This document shows positions 34,444 to 46,000 of a DNA stretch of 51,915 bases, piece by piece. Every line of letters begins with the position of its first letter. The stretch's first letter is position 1. The position numbers were made by a program, and so were the translations under genes. The notes beneath the pieces are model-generated. The model ran no database searches and was not told where the DNA came from. It worked only from the letters and a program-made list of their open reading frames with translations. Origin of the DNA: Planctomycetales bacterium (GTDB taxonomy: Bacteria > Planctomycetota > Planctomycetia > Isosphaerales > Isosphaeraceae); NCBI GenBank assembly GCA_027452145.1, contig DAIDHB010000276.1, forward strand, positions 1 to 51,915, read 5' to 3'.

Positions 34444-37400
34444 TGAGCCGCGTGCGCGCTGGGTTTGCCCTGGTATCTGGGTCCGCATCGGCATCCTTTC
34501 GACGGCCGTCGCGAAGGATCATCCTCCGGACGGCCGCGGTGCTGATCGCGCTCGAGCTGGCGGCCTTCGCCGCCTGGTGGGTCCACGACGGCTGGCGGCG
34601 GGGGCAGGTTGAGCTGATCAACTCCGGGGCGCCGCTGACGGTCGAGGTGCTGGACGAGTCGGGCACGTCTCCCGTCGGCGAGCCGATCGAGCTCATCACC
34701 CGGGCGACGCTCCGGCTGCCCGACGGCGATTACTGGGTCCGCCTGAGCGGAATGGGCCGCCTGGGACAGACTTACCGGCTGGCCGTCAACCGCGGCGACT
34801 CAATCCGGTACGAGGTCTCGCTCGATCGCGGCCGGCTGCGGCTCGCGGAGCCGGATGACGCGTTCCAGGAGAAATCTCCGGCCGGGCCTGTTCCCTTCCA
34901 CTCCAGCACGGCGGTCCTGCCGCTCGCCCGCGGACCGGCCGATCTGGTGCACGCCGGCCGCGGGACCGTGCTCCGACGCGACGGCAGGACGGGCGCGGTG
35001 ATCTGGGATGCCTCGCGTGCCTCGCCGTCCGCCCTGATGTCTCCGTTCGCCGCGCCCCGCCCGGCCGGCCCGCTGGTCGACCCCGGCCCGTGGGTCCGCG
35101 CCATCGCCGATAGCCCCGACGCCGTCGCCGTGGTCGAGCCGGCGCCGGACCTCGACTACGACGGCGTCCGCGACATCGTGTGGTCGTACCGGAATGCGCC
35201 GGGGATTCTGGCCATGTCGGGTGCGAACGGCTCGGTCCTGTGGAATTACCACGCGGCCCGCGACGGCGCGGGCGGCCCGCGACCGACCGGGCCGGCGACC
35301 TGGGGGATCGACTCCGAACGGATGCCCGACCCGGCCGACGACGATTCTCTCCGCGGCCAGATCCTCGGCGAGCCCGCCCTGCACGACGTCGACGGCGACG
35401 GCACGCCCGACCTGATCGCCAGCGTTGCCTTCGGCATGACCAGCTTCGGCTCGCCTGGAAGCGCCAGCGATGCGCGAGGGCTCGATGTGCACGCGCGCTC
35501 GATCGTGGCGGTCTCGGGAAAGACGGGCCTGCCGCTCTGGCGCACGCCGGCCGGCAATCGGGAAGAAGGCGGGCGGCTCGACTGGCGGGCCGTCCTGGTG
35601 GTCGGCCGGCGCTCGACGACGGTGGCCTTCCTCCGGGGCTCGCGCTGGATCGGCCTGGACCCGAAGACCGGCGCACCGCGCGGCGAGCCTCTGGAGCTGG
35701 GAGACGAGCCCATCCTCCCGCCGCGGTACGGCGACCTCGATGGCGACGGCGAGCCCGAGCTGCTGGCGCTGATGCCCGCCGCGGGCGGTCCCGGTATGGC
35801 GCTCTCGGCCTGCTCGCTGACTTCGCGCAAGCGGCTCTGGTCGGCCGCGATCACGGCGCCGCCGGCTACCGTGGAATTCGAGCCGGTGGCCGACTGGCCG
35901 TGGCTGGTCCGGCTCGACGCGGACGGTACGACCGCGGTGATCGTCCCCGACGACGGCCCGATGCCGCCAGGTCCGGGGTATCGCGGCGTGCGCCGGCTCG
36001 ACGGCCGCACCGGCCGGACGCTCTGGACCCGCCCCATGCGGCCGAATCCCGGCATGCCGGATGGTCCGACGTATTGCGTCGAGGCGCCCGACCTCGACGG
36101 CGACGGCCTGCGCGACCTGGTGGTCGCCTGGTGCGGCGCCGGACGGACTCTTCCGGTTTCGTCCCCTCTGCGTCGCCTCTACATCGACGCACTTTCGGGG
36201 AAGGACGGCCATCCGCTCTGGTCCTGGAATCGAACGGCACCCCAGGGGAGTTACAACGGGGTGGAAGCTCCGGTGTGGTGGGGCAGCAGCCCGGATGGCC
36301 GGCCGCTCCTGGCCGTCCCGGCCGAGACCGCCGATGGGGTGACCCTGTACGAGCCGTTCTCCGCGCACGCCGGCCCGAGGATGCCCGTGGTCCACATCCT
36401 GGAGGCCTCGACCGGCCGCGAGCGCCACCTGGCCCTCGGCCTGGGTGCTCCTCGCGCGGCGGATCTCGACGGCGACGGCGTGCTCGACCTCTGGGGCCAG
36501 GTTGATGGCAAGGTGGCGGCCTTTCGGGGGACGCTACCGGAAACCTGGCGAGCCTTCGATTCTTACTCGGAAAAACTCGGGCTCTCGGAACTGCCGCTCG
36601 CCGGCGACCTCGACGGCGACGGCATCGGCGACGTGCTGACGAGCTGGCTGGCGACGAGCGGCGAGCTGCGCCTCGACCCGACCGGCGATCCGACGGCCGT
36701 CGCCCGCTCGGGTGCGGACGGCCATGTCCTCTGGAAAGCCCGGCTCGGTTCACCACGATCGTGGTTCCGCGCCGACGAGGGTCGCATGGACGTTCTGATT
36801 CCCCTCCGCGCGCCGGCCGGCGACCTCGACGGCGACGGAGTGGTCGACATCGCCGTCTCCGGCCAGTACATGATGAGAATGCCCGGGCTGCCGGGCGGCG
36901 CGCCTGGTGTGTCGCTCCGCCTCCTCTCGGGCCGGACCGGCCGCGCGCTCTGGTCGGCCGGAGCGATGCCCGCGGGATTGGTCGGGCCAGGCGGCCTGTC
37001 GATCGACGGCCGACTCCCGCCGCTGGCGGTCGCGATCGAGCCCGGCGGCCGGCCCGACCTGATCGTCCGAAGCTCCACCCAGCGCCTCGTGCCTCCCTCG
37101 GCGGCGTCCTCCGGTATCCTGGCGGACAAACGGCTGACCCGGCTGTCGGGCCGCGATGGCCGGGTGGTCTGGGATGTCCCGCTGGCGCTGCGTGGAAACC
37201 CTGCGATGTCCGGTCCCCTCGCCGAGTCTCCGGATCCGCCAATCGCCGATGTCGACGGGGACGGCTCGGCCGACATGCTCCTCTTCGGGCCGTTCCCTGA
37301 TGAAAAGGGCGGGTCCATCGTCGGCCTGAGGGCAATCTCGCTCGCGACGGGCCGGCCGCTGTGGACCCACCCTCTCGACGCGGATCTCGCCGGCGTGGAG

Positions 37401-38813
37401 CAGGACGGCCTCGCGGTCGGCGACCTCGACGGCGATGGTCGCGCCGAGGTGCTGCTGTCCAGCGCCGGTTCCACGTCATCCGGGTCGCATGCGAGGGTCA
37501 TCGCGCTCGACGGTCGGGATGGGAGCGTCCGGTGGAGGTGGCTGGCCGAACCGTCCGACCCGCCGCCCGCGGCGTCGGGCGGCCCGACCCCGCCGCCGGC
37601 TCGGCCCGCGGCACCGCGCCGCCTCTCGTTCCCGCCGGAGTCGCTATTCGCATCGTCCGGCGGCCCGGGCCACCTGACCACCATCGCGAGCGACGGCCGC
37701 AAGGGATTCGTCCTGCTGAAGCACTCACCCGGGCCGGACGCCCTGGTGCTGCTCGACGCGGGGGGCAAGGAGGTTGCCCGGCGTGCGCTGCCCCAGGACG
37801 TGCGCCCCGGGGTGACCGCGATCGACCTCACCGGCGACGGCCGGGACGAGTTGATCATCCCGGCCGGGATCGACCTTCACGTCTTCGGCCCCGAACTGGA
37901 GCCGCTGTGGTCCAGTCCGTCGGTCAACCTCGCCGAACCCTGGAATCCGAGCTACTCCTGGCGAGCCGTGCCGGCGTCGGCCGGTCGGCCGGGCCTGATC
38001 ATCCTGCCCAACGGGCTGGTGCGAAACGGCCCGGACGGCCGCCGTCTCGGGCTCGGCCCGCGCTGGGGCACGGATAACGCGCAGGTCCAGCTCCTCGAAT
38101 CCGCCGATCCCCGCCGGCCGCTGGTCTGGCTGCTCGATCGCGGGAACGAGTCGGCGTGCTACCGCATGCTGCCCGACACCCCCGAGGCCGCGGGCGTTCC
38201 GACTCCCTCGCTGATCGCCGACCCGCGCTGGCAGCGCCCGCTCCCCTGGGTCGCCCCGATACGCGACCAGATCGGCCCGCGCGGGTTCATCGTGATGATC
38301 GCCCTGGCGCTGGTGAACCTGGCGATCCCGCTGGCGTTGCTGAAGCTGGCGGCGCGTCGACGGCCGTGGACGATCCGGCTGCTGCTGGCGCTGCCGGTTG
38401 CCGCCGCGATCCCGCTGTACGCGCTCCATGCCTTCGAGCCGATGATGCTGGCCGATTTCGCCTCGACGCCCGTCTCGCCCCGGCGGCTCTACATCGCGGC
38501 CACGCTGGCCGGTGCGCCGCTGGTGGCGTTCGCGGGCGGGGTGGCCTGGAGCCTCGTCCGCCTGCGGTGGAAGCGCCTCCTGGCGATGGCCGCGCTGCTG
38601 CTCGTATCCTCGGCGCTGGTGGCGGCGGGGTGGATCGCGTACGACGTCCGCACGATGCCGCCGCCGGGGCATTATGACCGAGCGGACTGGGCGATGGCAC
38701 CTGCGCTGGTGCCGGGGGCGGGCCTGGCGGGGAGCTTGCTCATTCTCGGTTGGATCCTCCGGAGACCCATTCGATGGCTGATGAAGCCGAGGCGGGCGGC
38801 GGGCGCGGTGTGA
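34440..38813 (+). CDS. Array gene 6 (group C body, group B 5' end): FG-GAP/propeller-like giant membrane protein
   Basis: 1457 residues, the longest member. Residues 1 to about 57 match gene 5 (RRPSRR.I.RTAA, LELAA, AWWVHDGWRRGQV), whereas from about residue 60 the protein matches genes 7 and 8 (LTVEVLDESGT.PVGEPIELITR). The ATG overlaps the gene 5 stop as ATGA, with GGAGG (34428-34432) seven bases upstream. Loop variants: DLDYDG (1), RLDADG (4), DLTGDG (last). There is a Pro/Ala-rich insertion around residues 1040-1075 (GGPTPPPAR) after the ALDGRDGSVRWRW blade; gene 8 has one too but gene 7 does not. Tail GWILRRPIRWLMKPRR. Confidence 0.9.
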   Translation: MMSRVRAGFALVSGSASASFRRPSRRIILRTAAVLIALELAAFAAWWVHDGWRRGQVELINSGAPLTVEVLDESGTSPVGEPIELITRATLRLPDGDYWVRLSGMGRLGQTYRLAVNRGDSIRYEVSLDRGRLRLAEPDDAFQEKSPAGPVPFHSSTAVLPLARGPADLVHAGRGTVLRRDGRTGAVIWDASRASPSALMSPFAAPRPAGPLVDPGPWVRAIADSPDAVAVVEPAPDLDYDGVRDIVWSYRNAPGILAMSGANGSVLWNYHAARDGAGGPRPTGPATWGIDSERMPDPADDDSLRGQILGEPALHDVDGDGTPDLIASVAFGMTSFGSPGSASDARGLDVHARSIVAVSGKTGLPLWRTPAGNREEGGRLDWRAVLVVGRRSTTVAFLRGSRWIGLDPKTGAPRGEPLELGDEPILPPRYGDLDGDGEPELLALMPAAGGPGMALSACSLTSRKRLWSAAITAPPATVEFEPVADWPWLVRLDADGTTAVIVPDDGPMPPGPGYRGVRRLDGRTGRTLWTRPMRPNPGMPDGPTYCVEAPDLDGDGLRDLVVAWCGAGRTLPVSSPLRRLYIDALSGKDGHPLWSWNRTAPQGSYNGVEAPVWWGSSPDGRPLLAVPAETADGVTLYEPFSAHAGPRMPVVHILEASTGRERHLALGLGAPRAADLDGDGVLDLWGQVDGKVAAFRGTLPETWRAFDSYSEKLGLSELPLAGDLDGDGIGDVLTSWLATSGELRLDPTGDPTAVARSGADGHVLWKARLGSPRSWFRADEGRMDVLIPLRAPAGDLDGDGVVDIAVSGQYMMRMPGLPGGAPGVSLRLLSGRTGRALWSAGAMPAGLVGPGGLSIDGRLPPLAVAIEPGGRPDLIVRSSTQRLVPPSAASSGILADKRLTRLSGRDGRVVWDVPLALRGNPAMSGPLAESPDPPIADVDGDGSADMLLFGPFPDEKGGSIVGLRAISLATGRPLWTHPLDADLAGVEQDGLAVGDLDGDGRAEVLLSSAGSTSSGSHARVIALDGRDGSVRWRWLAEPSDPPPAASGGPTPPPARPAAPRRLSFPPESLFASSGGPGHLTTIASDGRKGFVLLKHSPGPDALVLLDAGGKEVARRALPQDVRPGVTAIDLTGDGRDELIIPAGIDLHVFGPELEPLWSSPSVNLAEPWNPSYSWRAVPASAGRPGLIILPNGLVRNGPDGRRLGLGPRWGTDNAQVQLLESADPRRPLVWLLDRGNESACYRMLPDTPEAAGVPTPSLIADPRWQRPLPWVAPIRDQIGPRGFIVMIALALVNLAIPLALLKLAARRRPWTIRLLLALPVAAAIPLYALHAFEPMMLADFASTPVSPRRLYIAATLAGAPLVAFAGGVAWSLVRLRWKRLLAMAALLLVSSALVAAGWIAYDVRTMPPPGHYDRADWAMAPALVPGAGLAGSLLILGWILRRPIRWLMKPRRAAGAV

Positions 38814-41800
38814 TCGACCCGCGACGGTGGCTGGATGGCCGGCTGCCGCGGATTCTGAGTCTGCGCAGGGGCCACGTTCGCATGTTCGCCGCGGGCATCC
38901 TCGTGACGCTGGTCGCTCTCGGCGCGTGGTGGGTTCACGACTACCTGCGCCGAGGTGAGGTCGAGCTGGTCAACATGGGTTCGCCGCTGACGGTCGAGGT
39001 GCTGGACGAGTCGGGCACAGCTCTCGTCGCCGCGCCGATTGAGGTGATCACCCGGACGACGCTCCGGCTCCCCGACGGCGATTATCGCGTCCGGCTGAGC
39101 GGGATGGGGCGGCTCGGCCAGACCTACCGCATGGACGTCAACCGGGGCGAGTCGACCGAGTATCGGGTTTCCCTCGATCGCGGTCGGCTGCTGTTCGACG
39201 ACTCCGATGGGCCGCCGCAGAAGCGGCCGCCGGCCGAGCCCGCTCGTCTCCACGCCAGTACGGCGGTACTGGAGCTCTCGCCCGGAAAGGGCGACCTCGT
39301 GAACGCTGAGAATGGGACGATCCTTCGCCGCGACGGGAAGACCGGCGCGGTGGTCTGGGACGTCGCGCGCCCCTCGGGGCCGTATCGTCCGCTCCGGGAC
39401 CCAGGGCCGTGGGTCCGCGCCATTGCCGAACATCCCGACGAGGTCACGACCATCGACCCGCCGCCGGACCTCAATGGCGACGGCATTCGCGACATCGTCT
39501 GGTCGTACCACAACGCTCCGGCGGTTCTGGCGATGTCGGGGAAGGACGGCACGATCCTCTGGAACTATCACGCGGACCCCGATGGCCAGGGCGGCCCGCG
39601 CCCGGCCGGGCCGGCGACCTGGCGGGCGGACCCTTCCTCGGCCGGGCCGTCCGACAAGGAACCGCCCCGGGGCCAGATCCTCGGCGAGCCCGCTGTGTTC
39701 GACGTCGACGGCGATGGCACGCCCGACCTGATCGCGACCCTCGCCTTCGGCACGCCGGAGGTCCCCTCCGACAACGGCGGCAGCGACGCGCGCTGGCTCG
39801 ATGTGCGCTCGCGCCTCGTCGTGGCGGTCTCGGGAAAAACCGGCCGGCGCCTCTGGTCTGCCCCGGCCGGCGATGCCGACGGCGGCGGCCACCTCGACTG
39901 GCGGGCCGTGCTGGTGCGCGGCCGGCGATCGGCGACGGTCGCGTTCGTCCACGGCTCGCGCTGGGTCGGCCTGGACGCGGCGACTGGAGCGCCCCGGGGC
40001 GAGCCGCTCGATCTGGGCGAGCCACCCGTCCGCCCGGTGCAGTACGGCGATCTCGACGGCGACGGCGAGCCCGAGCTGCTCGCGCTGGCGGAGGTCGCGA
40101 GCGGCTCGGGGCTGTCGCTTTCGGCCTACTCGCTGACCGCGCGCAAACCACTCTGGGCGGTCCCGGCGACCGCACTCCTGGCGCTCGCGGATCTGGACCC
40201 GGCGGCCGACTGGCCCTGGCTGGTGCGGCTTGATCCAGATGGTACGACGGCGCTCCTTGTCGAAGACAGCGGCCCGATGTCGCCGGGCCCCGGCTATTGC
40301 GGCGTGCGGCGGCTCGACGGCCGCACCGGGCGGACTCTCTGGTCCCGCCCCATGCGGCCCAATCCCGGCCAGTATGACGGCCGGACGCATTGCCTCGAGG
40401 CCCCCGACCTCGACGGCGACGGGGTCCGAGACGTGGTGTTTGCCTGGTGCGTCCCGATCTCGTCCGACACGCGTCCCTCGGCTGGAGACCTGGCGACCGG
40501 GCTGTATGTCGACGCGCTGTCGGGCAAGGATGGCCATCCGCTCTGGTCCTATCACCGGAGCGCATCGAGGGGCGGGTACGACGAGGTCGGCGCACCGGTC
40601 TGGTGGGGCCGGGGCCCGGACGGCTGGCCGCTAGTGGCCGTGCCCGGCAGGAGGGTCGATCCCGAGCTGTACGATGCCGAACTGAACCGGCCAGTGTCGT
40701 CTCCAGTGGTCCACGTCCTCGAGGCCTCCACCGGCCGGGAGCAGCACGTCGCCATCGGCCTGAGCGATCCCCGCACAGCCGACCTCGACGGCGACGGCGT
40801 GCTTGACCTCTGGGGCCAGGTCGAGAGCAAGGTGGCGGCCTTCCACGGGACGCCGCCCACCGCCTGGCGGGCCTTCGGCAGCTACTCGGGAGCGGTCGTG
40901 GAATGGGCACCTCGGCTCGGCGGCGATCTCGACGGCGACGGCGTCGGCGATGTGCTGACGGGGGTGGTCGCATCCGGCGGCGGCCTGTCGCTCGATCCGT
41001 TCGGCGACCCGACGGCCGTCGCGCGCTCGGGTGCGGACGGACACGTCCTGTGGAAGAGCCGGCTGGGCTCGGCCTGGTCGTGGGTCCGCTCCGACGGCAA
41101 CGCCCTCGACGTCGTCGCGGTGCTCCCGCCGCCCCATGGTGATCTCGACGGCGACGGCACGGTCGACGTCCTCGTCGCCGGGCTCGATAAGCCGACGATC
41201 GGATCGCCTGGCGGCGCGCCCGGGCTGCCGCTGCGCGTGCTCTCGGGCCGGACCGGCCGGCTGGTGTGGTCGGCCGGCCCGATGCCGGCCGGATTGTTGA
41301 AAAATGCCCGCTGGTCGGTCTACACGTCCTCTCCGTCCGTGGTGGTCGTCGTCAAGCCCGGGGGTCGGCCCGACCTGGTCGTGCGGAGCATGAGCCAGGG
41401 CAATCCGGTTGCCCCGGGGTCTGCCTCCCAGGCCGCGCCGGACGAGCGGCTGACCCGGTTCTCCGGCCGGTCCGGCCGGGTCGTCTGGGACATCCGGTTG
41501 CCGACTGGCGAAGCGACTGTGGGGGTCGGTCTGCTGACGGCACACTCGGCCTCGCTGGTCGCCGACCTGGATGGCGACCGCTCGGCGGACATGCTCCGCT
41601 TCGGACGGTTCATTGACCAGAAGGGCGAAACAGGCGTCGGCCTCTGGGCCATCTCACTCGCGACGGGGCGGACGATCTGGACCTATCCACTCGCCACGCC
41701 GTTCGCGGACTCGGATCGGTTCCAGACCTTCACCGGCGACCTCGATGGCGACGGCCGGGCCGAGGCGTTGCTGACGACGCTCCGAGTTCAGAAGTCGGGA

Positions 41801-43075
41801 TTGGACAGCGAGCTGGTCGTGCTGGACGGCCGCGACGGGCACGTCCGTTGGAGCTGGCGTCCAGGTCCGCAGGATCAGCGAAAGGGGTTGTGGAGTGCGC
41901 GGGCCGCAATCGCAACGGTGTCGGCCGACGGCCGAAAGGCCGTGGCCCTGCTGCTTCGGGGTCGGACTCCGCCCGACGTTCTGGTGCTGCTCGACGGTCG
42001 GGGCCACGAGCTCGCCCGCTGCGAGCTTGGGGGCCGGAACCATGTCGAGCTCAGCGCCATGGATCTCAGCGGCGACGGCCTGGACGAGCTGATCGCCGGC
42101 TCGGCGGGCGACCTTCAGGTCCTCGGCCCCGACATGAAGCCGTTGTGGTCGCAGGCGCATCGCCCGATCGACCGCCAGACGAACCCGGAGGACGTTCGCT
42201 GGACGTTGCCGGCCTCCGCGCGTCGGCCGGGCCTGGTCGTCGTGCCCGGTCGGATGGTGCGGAACGGCCCCGACGGCCGGCCGATCGGGCGTGGACCGGG
42301 CCCGATCGACGAGGCGACGGGGCTCCGTTGCCTCGATTCCGGCGATCCCGCGCTGCCGTTGCTCTGGGTGGTCGACGAGGGATACGAGTCGGCCTGCTAC
42401 CGCACCATGCCCCTGTCGGAAGACGGCAAGCTCGCCCCGCCGCGCGGCACGCTCACGCCCCCCGGCCTGGCCCCGGCGGATGACCCGCGCTGGCGGCGGC
42501 TGCTGCCGTGGGTCGTGCCGATCGCCGACTGGATCGGCCCGCGCGGTTTCATCGTGATGATCGCCCTGGCGCTGGTCAACCTGGCGATCCCGCTGGGATT
42601 GCTGGCGCTGGCGGCGCGTCGACGGCCGTGGACGATCCGGCTGCTGCTGGCCCTGCCGGCCGCCGCCGCCGTGCCGCTGTACGCGCTCCACGCCTTCGAG
42701 CCCCTGATGCCAGCCGAGTTCGCGTCGATACCCGTCTCGCCCCGGGAGCTTTATGTCCTGGCCACGCTGGCCGGAGCGCCGCTGGTGGCCTTCGCGGGAG
42801 CGGTGGGCTGGAGCCTCCTCCGCCTGCGGTGGCGACGATTGCTGGCGCTGGCCGCGCTGCTGGTCGTGTGCTCGGCCCTGGTGTCGGCGGGCTGGATCGC
42901 GTATGACATCCGCACGATGCCGCCTCCCGGGCATTATGACCGATCGGGCTGGGCGCCTGCGCTCGTGCTCCTGCCGGGCGCGGGCGTGGCGGGAAGCTTG
43001 CTCATTCTCGGTTGGATCCTCCGGAGACCGATTCGATGGCTGATGAAGCCGAGGCGGGCGGCGAGCGCGTCGTGA
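38774..43075 (+). CDS. Array gene 7 (group C): FG-GAP/propeller-like giant membrane protein
   Basis: 1433 residues. The start ATG (MADEAEAGGG) lies in the RWLMKP codons of gene 6, a 40-base overlap, with GGAGA about nine bases upstream in the RRP codons. Anchor about 36-54 (AAGILVTLVALGAWWVHDY). Loop variants: DLNGDG (1), RLDPDG (4), DLDGDR (9) and DLSGDG (last), the most degraded set in the group. It lacks the Pro-rich insertion of genes 6 and 8: the RWSWRPG blade end runs straight into the ATVSADGRKAV segment. Near the membrane it has DDPRWRRLLPW, and the last outside loop is PPPGHYDRSGW. A TTG start 24 bases upstream is possible but not supported by the neighbours. Confidence 0.9.
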   Translation: MADEAEAGGGRGVIDPRRWLDGRLPRILSLRRGHVRMFAAGILVTLVALGAWWVHDYLRRGEVELVNMGSPLTVEVLDESGTALVAAPIEVITRTTLRLPDGDYRVRLSGMGRLGQTYRMDVNRGESTEYRVSLDRGRLLFDDSDGPPQKRPPAEPARLHASTAVLELSPGKGDLVNAENGTILRRDGKTGAVVWDVARPSGPYRPLRDPGPWVRAIAEHPDEVTTIDPPPDLNGDGIRDIVWSYHNAPAVLAMSGKDGTILWNYHADPDGQGGPRPAGPATWRADPSSAGPSDKEPPRGQILGEPAVFDVDGDGTPDLIATLAFGTPEVPSDNGGSDARWLDVRSRLVVAVSGKTGRRLWSAPAGDADGGGHLDWRAVLVRGRRSATVAFVHGSRWVGLDAATGAPRGEPLDLGEPPVRPVQYGDLDGDGEPELLALAEVASGSGLSLSAYSLTARKPLWAVPATALLALADLDPAADWPWLVRLDPDGTTALLVEDSGPMSPGPGYCGVRRLDGRTGRTLWSRPMRPNPGQYDGRTHCLEAPDLDGDGVRDVVFAWCVPISSDTRPSAGDLATGLYVDALSGKDGHPLWSYHRSASRGGYDEVGAPVWWGRGPDGWPLVAVPGRRVDPELYDAELNRPVSSPVVHVLEASTGREQHVAIGLSDPRTADLDGDGVLDLWGQVESKVAAFHGTPPTAWRAFGSYSGAVVEWAPRLGGDLDGDGVGDVLTGVVASGGGLSLDPFGDPTAVARSGADGHVLWKSRLGSAWSWVRSDGNALDVVAVLPPPHGDLDGDGTVDVLVAGLDKPTIGSPGGAPGLPLRVLSGRTGRLVWSAGPMPAGLLKNARWSVYTSSPSVVVVVKPGGRPDLVVRSMSQGNPVAPGSASQAAPDERLTRFSGRSGRVVWDIRLPTGEATVGVGLLTAHSASLVADLDGDRSADMLRFGRFIDQKGETGVGLWAISLATGRTIWTYPLATPFADSDRFQTFTGDLDGDGRAEALLTTLRVQKSGLDSELVVLDGRDGHVRWSWRPGPQDQRKGLWSARAAIATVSADGRKAVALLLRGRTPPDVLVLLDGRGHELARCELGGRNHVELSAMDLSGDGLDELIAGSAGDLQVLGPDMKPLWSQAHRPIDRQTNPEDVRWTLPASARRPGLVVVPGRMVRNGPDGRPIGRGPGPIDEATGLRCLDSGDPALPLLWVVDEGYESACYRTMPLSEDGKLAPPRGTLTPPGLAPADDPRWRRLLPWVVPIADWIGPRGFIVMIALALVNLAIPLGLLALAARRRPWTIRLLLALPAAAAVPLYALHAFEPLMPAEFASIPVSPRELYVLATLAGAPLVAFAGAVGWSLLRLRWRRLLALAALLVVCSALVSAGWIAYDIRTMPPPGHYDRSGWAPALVLLPGAGVAGSLLILGWILRRPIRWLMKPRRAASAS

Positions 43076-46000
43076 TGAGCGGGCGATCGTGGTGGCACGA
43101 TGTGGTGCGCCGGCGGGTTGCAGCCGTGTCGCTGGCGCTGGCGGCTGCTGTTGCGTGGTGGGTCCACGACCACTGGCGTCGGGGTGAGGCCGAGCTGGTC
43201 AACATCGGCCCGCCGCTGACGGTCGAGGTGCTGGACGAGTCGGGGACGATCCCCGTCGGCGAGCCGATCGAGCTCATCACCCGGACGACGCTCCGGCTGC
43301 CCGACGGCGATTACTGGGTCCGCCTGAGCGGCAGGGGCCGGCTGGGCCAGACCTACCGCCTGGCGGTCAACCGGGGCGAATCGATCCAGTACCGGATGTC
43401 GCTCGACGGCGGCCGGCTGCTGGGAGATGATCCTGATGAGCCATTCCAGAGGAGATCGCCGGCCGATCCAGTTCCCTTCCGCGCCAGCACGACGGCGGTG
43501 GAATTCCTTCCCGGCAAGGCAGACATCATTCATACCGGCCGCGCGACGATCCTCCGCCGCGACGGGGCTGACGGCACGGTCGTGTGGGATGCCTCGCGCC
43601 CGATGCCGGCCGGGCTGCGGCGTCCGTCGGACCGCCCCGGCTCGACGGGTTCGCTGGTCGACCCCGGGCCGTGGGTCCGCGCGATCGCGGACCATCCCGA
43701 AGAGGTCGCGGCAATCGTCCCGGCGCCGGACCTCAACGGCGACGGCACGCGCGACCTGGTCTGGACCTATCACAACGCGCCGGGGCTGCTCGCCATGTCG
43801 GGGGCAGACGGCGCGGTCCTGTGGAACTTCCACGCCGAGCCGGACGGCAAGGGCGGCCCGCGCCCGGCCGGGCCGGCGGCCTGGCGGTCGGACATGTTCG
43901 TCTCCTCGGACTCCGAGGACACGCAGACCCACCGCGGCCAGATCCTCGGCGAGCCGGCGCTGTTCGACGTCGACCGCGACGGCACGCTCGACGTCATCGC
44001 CACCGTCACCTTCGGCAAACCGAAAAACGCCCCGGGCCGAGGTATCGGCGACGCGGCCTCGCTCGAAGTGAGCTCGCGCCGAATCTTCGCGGTCTCGGGA
44101 AAGACGGGCCGGCGCCTCTGGCAGGCCCCGGCCGGCAACGCCGATCGTGACGGCCAGGTCGACCGGCGTGCCGTGCTGGTGCGCGGCCGGAGCGCCTCGA
44201 CGGTCGCCTTTGTTCTGGGCTCGCGCTGGATCGGCCTGGACCCGGCGACGGGCGGCTTTCGGGGAGAGCCGATCGATCTGGGATCTGAGCCGGTGCGCCC
44301 GGTGCAGTACGGCGACCTCGACGGCGACGGCGAGCCCGAGCTGCTGGCGCTGATGCCCGCCGTGGGCGGAAGCGGCCAGGCGCTCTCGGCCTATTCGCTC
44401 ACGGGCCGGAAGCCGCTCTGGACGGCCCCCATGACGATCTCCCTGGAGGCGGAGAACCTCGACCCGGCCGCCGACTGGACCTGGCTGGTCCGGCTCGACT
44501 CGGCCGGCACGACCGCGGTGATCGTCCCCGACGACGGCCCGATGCCGCCGGGGCCCGGCTATCGCGGGGTGCGCCGGCTCGATGGCCGGACGGGCCGGGC
44601 GCTCTGGACTCGCCCCATGCGGCCGAATCCCGGCCGATACGACGACCGGACCCAATGCGTCGACGCCCCCGACCTCGACGGCGACGGAATCCGCGAGGTG
44701 ATCCTGGCCTGGTGCGACGGGCAGCCGGACTACGCGTCGTCGGATTCTTATCCAGAACCTCTCCTCTGGCTCTATGTCGACGCCCTGTCGGGCAAGGACG
44801 GCCATCCGCTCTGGTCCTGGCACGAGAGTCCCTCGACGGCGGCCTACGTCGGCGTTCATGGCCCCGTGTGGTACGGCCGCGGTCCCGACGGCCTGCCGCT
44901 CCTGGCCGTCCCGGCCGATCGGTACGATCCTGATGCCGGGGGCGATAACCCATTCGGGCTATCAACGGTTCCCATCGTCCATGTCCTGGAGGCGTCCACC
45001 GGGCGCGAGCGCCACGTCGTCCCCGGCCTGGGCGATCCCCGCGCGGCCGACCTCGATGGCGACGGCGTGCTCGATCTCTGGGGTGAAGTCGGGGACGAAG
45101 TGGCGGCATTCCCGGGTACCTTGCCGGAGGTCTGGCGGGCGCTGGGGTCGGGCTCGATCATGTTCGGGGTCTCGAGATCGCAGGCCGGCGGCGACCTGGA
45201 TGGCGACGGCGTTGCCGACGTCCTGCCCGTCGAGATCGTTCCGGGCGACGGACTCCACCTCGACCCAACCAGCGACCCGACGGTCGTCGCCCGCTCGGGT
45301 GCGGACGGTCATGTGCTCTGGAAGTCCCGGCTGGGCTCGCCCTGGTCGTGGTTCGGCGTCGGCCAGTACTTCTTCGACAGGCTGACGGCCCTGCCCGCGC
45401 CAGCCGGCGACCTCGACGGTGATGGCACGGGCGACCTTGTCATCACCTCACTGAACTCGACGGCGGCCGGCCCGTCGGCCGCGGCGCCCCACCTTCCGGT
45501 GCGGGCCCTGTCGGGCCGGACGGGCCGTTTCCTCTGGTCGGCCGGCCCGATGCCCGCCGGATCGACCGGCACGGACGGCCCTTACATCGACGTCTCACGC
45601 CCTCCCCTGGCGGTCGCGATCGAGCCCGGCGGCCGGCCCGACATCCTCGTCCGCAGCTTTTCCCAGCGTGCTGCCAGCTCGTCGGGGCCGCCTGCCGCGG
45701 CGATGAGGGAAGAGCGGCTGACCCGGCTCTCCGGCCGCGACGGCCGGGTTGTCTGGGATATCTCGCTGATCCGCGGCGCTACCGGGCCGCAATACGCACC
45801 CGTCGGCGACGCCGCGGCCCCGCCGATGGCCGACGTGGACGGCGACGGTTCGCCGGAGATCCTGGTCCTCGGATCGTCCGTCGACGACAGGGGCACGATG
45901 CTCAACGGCCTGAGGGCCTTCTCGCTCGCCACCGGCCGGGCACTGTGGATCCATCCGATCGACGCCAACCCGTTCTCGGTGGAGCAGGATTCGGTCCTGG

